From Acidobacteriota bacterium (GTDB lineage Bacteria; Acidobacteriota; Vicinamibacteria; Vicinamibacterales; UBA8438), in the NCBI GenBank assembly GCA_003533545.1, contig DQEK01000293.1:1-7833 (forward strand): a DNA stretch of 7,833 bases, read 5' to 3'. Positions 5,911 to 7,833 of the stretch are shown here, piece by piece. The translations under genes were made by a program, and so were the position numbers. Each line of letters opens with the position of its first letter. The stretch's first letter is position 1. The notes beneath the pieces are model-generated. The model did no database searches and was not told the origin of the DNA. It saw nothing but the letters and a program-made list of their open reading frames with translations.

Positions 5911-7224
5911 GTGAAACGCCCAGTCGAAATAGCTCCGGCACGGGGGAAGCTCGGCGTGCTTTTGGTCGGCATGGGCGCCGTCAGCACGACGTTTATAGCC
6001 GGTACACTGTTGATCAGGAAGGGACTAGCACCGCCCATTGGGTCACTCGCCGAGATGGGGACCGTGCGTCTCGGTAAACGTAACGAAGGGCGTTCGCCGC
6101 GCATCAAGGATTTCGTGCCGCTCGCTTCGCTGGACGACCTAGTGTTCGGTGCCTGGGATATTTTTGAAGACAACGGTTATGAGGCGGCCATCACCGCAGG
6201 GGTGATAGAGCCTGAGCTGCTGAAGCAGATCAAACCCGACCTCGAAGCGATTACTCCGTGGCCGGCGGTCTTCGACCAGCGGTACGTCAAGCGGCTCATG
6301 GGTACCAACGTCAAGACTGGTCCCCACAAGCTCGACCTAGCGGAACAAGTTCGAGCGGACATCCGGTCCTTTAAGGCGGAGCGCAACGTTGACCGACTGG
6401 TCATGGTCTGGTGCGGCAGCACGGAGGTATTTATGACTCCGAGCGCTGCGCACGAATCGCTCGAAGCGTTCGAAGCCGCGATGGAGTCCAATGCTGACGA
6501 GATCTCGTCCAGCATGGTCTACGCGTACGCGGCTCTGAAGGAAGGAATTCCGTACGCGAACGCAGCGCCCAATCTGAGCGCCGATATTCCCGCGCTGAAC
6601 CAGCTTGCGGTCGACAATGGGTCCCCGGTGTGCGGTAAAGATTTGAAGACGGGGCAAACATTAATCAAGACGATTGTGGCGCCTGGGCTAAAGGCGCGAT
6701 TGATCGGGGTGTCTGGGTGGTACTCGACCAACATCTTGGGGAACCGCGACGGGGAAGTGCTCGACGATCCGGAGTCCTTCAGGACGAAGGAAGAGAGCAA
6801 GAAATCGGTACTCGACTACATCCTGCAGCCGAAGTTGTATCCGACACTGTACGGCGACGTGTGTCACGTAGTACGGATTAACTACTATCCCCCGCGAGGT
6901 GACGACAAAGAAGGTTGGGACAACATAGATTTGGTGGGCTGGCTTGGGAAGAAGATGCAGCTCAAGATCAACTTCCTTTGCAAGGACAGTATTTTGGCCG
7001 CGCCGATTGTGTTGGACCTCGTGCTTTTTCTGGATCTGGCGCACCGGGCTGGGATGAGCGGAATCCAGGAATGGCTCTCGTTCTATTTTAAGAGCCCCGT
7101 GCATGCGCCCGACCTGTACCCTGAACACGATTTGTTCATCCAGCTTATGAAACTGAAAAACACACTTCGCTTCATGCGTGGCGAGGAGTTGATCACGCAT
7201 CTGGGCCTCGAGTACTACGACTGA
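5911..7224 (+). CDS. ino1: myo-Inositol-1-phosphate synthase (EC 5.5.1.4)
   Basis: The enzyme converts D-glucose 6-phosphate to 1D-myo-inositol 3-phosphate using bound NAD, the committed step to inositol lipids and inositol solutes. From the GTG start it has 437 residues. GVLLVGMGAVSTTFIAG (15-31) is the NAD-binding loop. NGSPVCGKDLKTGQTLIKT (236-254) carries the catalytic-type lysine segment, and NILGNRDGEVLDDPESFRTK (274-293) followed by EESKKSV is the family signature. CKDS (357-360) and APIVLDLVLFLDLA (364-377) follow. All core motifs are present, so it should be active. Bacterial inositol synthases vary in length; this one is mid-range and complete. An in-frame ATG at 5878 would add 11 residues without family similarity and lies upstream of the apparent -10, so GTG 5911 is preferred. 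What the inositol is used for cannot be told from the neighbours. Confidence 0.96.
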   Translation: MKRPVEIAPARGKLGVLLVGMGAVSTTFIAGTLLIRKGLAPPIGSLAEMGTVRLGKRNEGRSPRIKDFVPLASLDDLVFGAWDIFEDNGYEAAITAGVIEPELLKQIKPDLEAITPWPAVFDQRYVKRLMGTNVKTGPHKLDLAEQVRADIRSFKAERNVDRLVMVWCGSTEVFMTPSAAHESLEAFEAAMESNADEISSSMVYAYAALKEGIPYANAAPNLSADIPALNQLAVDNGSPVCGKDLKTGQTLIKTIVAPGLKARLIGVSGWYSTNILGNRDGEVLDDPESFRTKEESKKSVLDYILQPKLYPTLYGDVCHVVRINYYPPRGDDKEGWDNIDLVGWLGKKMQLKINFLCKDSILAAPIVLDLVLFLDLAHRAGMSGIQEWLSFYFKSPVHAPDLYPEHDLFIQLMKLKNTLRFMRGEELITHLGLEYYD

Positions 7225-7470
7225 AGAGCCGTCTCACCCGGTAGGATCCCTTGCCGCCGAGCTCGCAGTCGGGCTCATCCGTTTCGGTCGAGCCGAAAAT
7301 TCCGGGCACTGCAATTCCGAGACCGGCGAGATGTGATGTTTTGATAGCGGTAGACCGGCTTCGGGCTAGCCGGCTGAACGACGATTTGCTTTCCTGGTTG
7401 CGAACAGAAATGCGTCCGTTGACGTATTACTTTACGAAACAGAGAGCCGACGTTCCATTCAGGCAGTGTT
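7225..7470. other. Non-coding gap between ino1 and the ABC ATPase gene
   Basis: No supported gene lies in these 246 bases. Two small hairpins are visible: TTTCGG/CCGAAA with a 5-base loop (7282-7298) and CCGGCT/AGCCGG with a 7-base loop (7355-7373). Neither is followed by a T-run, so neither is a canonical terminator; they could still end or attenuate ino1 transcription. A TTGACG at 7419-7424 resembles a -35, but no matching -10 is found at 16-18 bases. An open frame covering much of the gap has no recognisable protein character. Confidence 0.5.
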
Positions 7471-7833
7471 ATGGCACTTATTGAGACGAGAGACCTCTGG
7501 AAGACTTACACCATGGGCAGCGAAGAAATCCACGCGCTGCGCACAGTGTCGATGCGGATCGAGCGCGGCGAGTATGTGGCGATCATGGGGCCGTCAGGGT
7601 CTGGAAAATCTACCCTCATGAACCTCATCGGGTGTCTTGATACTCCGACGAAGGGCAGCTATTTGCTGAACGGCCACGAGGTACGAGAGCTCGACGATGA
7701 TGAGCTGGCCCGAATCCGCAACGAGGAAATCGGTTTTGTATTCCAGACGTTCAACCTTATGCCGAGAGCCACCGCGTTCCACAACGTGGAACTGCCGCTG
7801 GTGTACGCGGGTGTTGCCGCCAAGGAGCGACGG
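7471..7833 (+). CDS. MacB/LolD-type ABC transporter ATPase (C-terminus cut by window edge)
   Basis: These are the first 121 residues of an ATP-binding subunit. The layout is [20 protein letters not shown] (5-24) with the A-loop tyrosine Y13, a Walker A at GPSGSGKST (40-48), then [14 protein letters not shown], the [20 protein letters not shown] segment (80-99) with Q-loop Q92, and [11 protein letters not shown] (105-115). This spacing and wording are those of the MacB/LolD/FtsE-like class, which powers mechanotransmission transporters for lipoproteins, peptides or drugs at the inner membrane. The ABC signature, Walker B and any fused or neighbouring permease lie beyond the edge, so the exact subgroup is open. 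The start is ATG 7471, in the usual place relative to the domain. A weak AGG lies seven bases upstream. The gene points the same way as ino1 but is 246 bases away, so it is probably transcribed separately. Confidence 0.94.
   Translation, partial: MALIETRDLWKTYTMGSEEIHALRTVSMRIERGEYVAIMGPSGSGKSTLMNLIGCLDTPTKGSYLLNGHEVRELDDDELARIRNEEIGFVFQTFNLMPRATAFHNVELPLVYAGVAAKERR

Noticed and set aside
5819..5941. N-terminal extension of the methyltransferase frame to 5941
   Set aside because: The extra 41 residues have no family character and would overlap the start and promoter of ino1. ATG 5818 begins the recognisable domain.
7355..7373. Hairpin as a rho-independent terminator of ino1
   Set aside because: The 6-bp stem is not followed by a T-run and lies 130 bases after the stop, so it is recorded only as a structure in the gap.
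7251..7484. 77-codon plus-strand frame before the ABC ATPase
   Set aside because: It overlaps the ATPase start in another frame, has no Shine-Dalgarno and shows no protein character.

Overview
The window looks like a chromosomal housekeeping stretch from a moderately GC-rich bacterium, most likely an acidobacterium. The best lineage clue is the secreted protein at 4195-5223. Its combination of signal peptide, N-terminal beta domain ('DFVIYEDERQVDV'), DTSGSM MIDAS motif and C-terminal 'YYLGY' segment is the architecture known as the VWFA-related acidobacterial domain. No IS element, phage gene, CRISPR array, tRNA or rRNA was found.

Layout. Five genes lie on the minus strand. Read in transcription order from right to left, they are a small class I SAM methyltransferase (5252-5818), the VWFA-domain protein (4195-5223), a ZIP-family metal transporter (3436-4164), DNA polymerase I (polA, 604-3279) and a PcnB-type poly(A) polymerase cut by the left edge (1-482). 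On the plus strand, a myo-inositol-1-phosphate synthase (5911-7224) diverges from the methyltransferase. After a 246-base non-coding gap comes the start of a MacB/LolD-type ABC transporter ATPase (7471-7833), cut by the right edge.

How the parts relate. The methyltransferase, VWFA and ZIP genes are tightly spaced (28 and 30 bases) and could be co-transcribed. The products do not form one obvious pathway: polA and pcnB are nucleic-acid enzymes, the ZIP protein moves metal ions, and the synthase commits glucose-6-phosphate to inositol. I see no new multi-gene system here.

The most interesting signals are finer-grained. (1) Three genes (pcnB, ZIP, ino1) appear to start with GTG only 7-8 bases after a good -10 hexamer and have no Shine-Dalgarno sequence, which is the layout of leaderless mRNAs. 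The operon-internal VWFA gene has a normal Shine-Dalgarno. (2) DNA polymerase I carries a natural tyrosine at the O-helix position that is Phe762 in E. coli, and its 3'-5' exonuclease domain has lost its metal ligands. (3) The ZIP transporter has substitutions at positions that normally form the second metal site.
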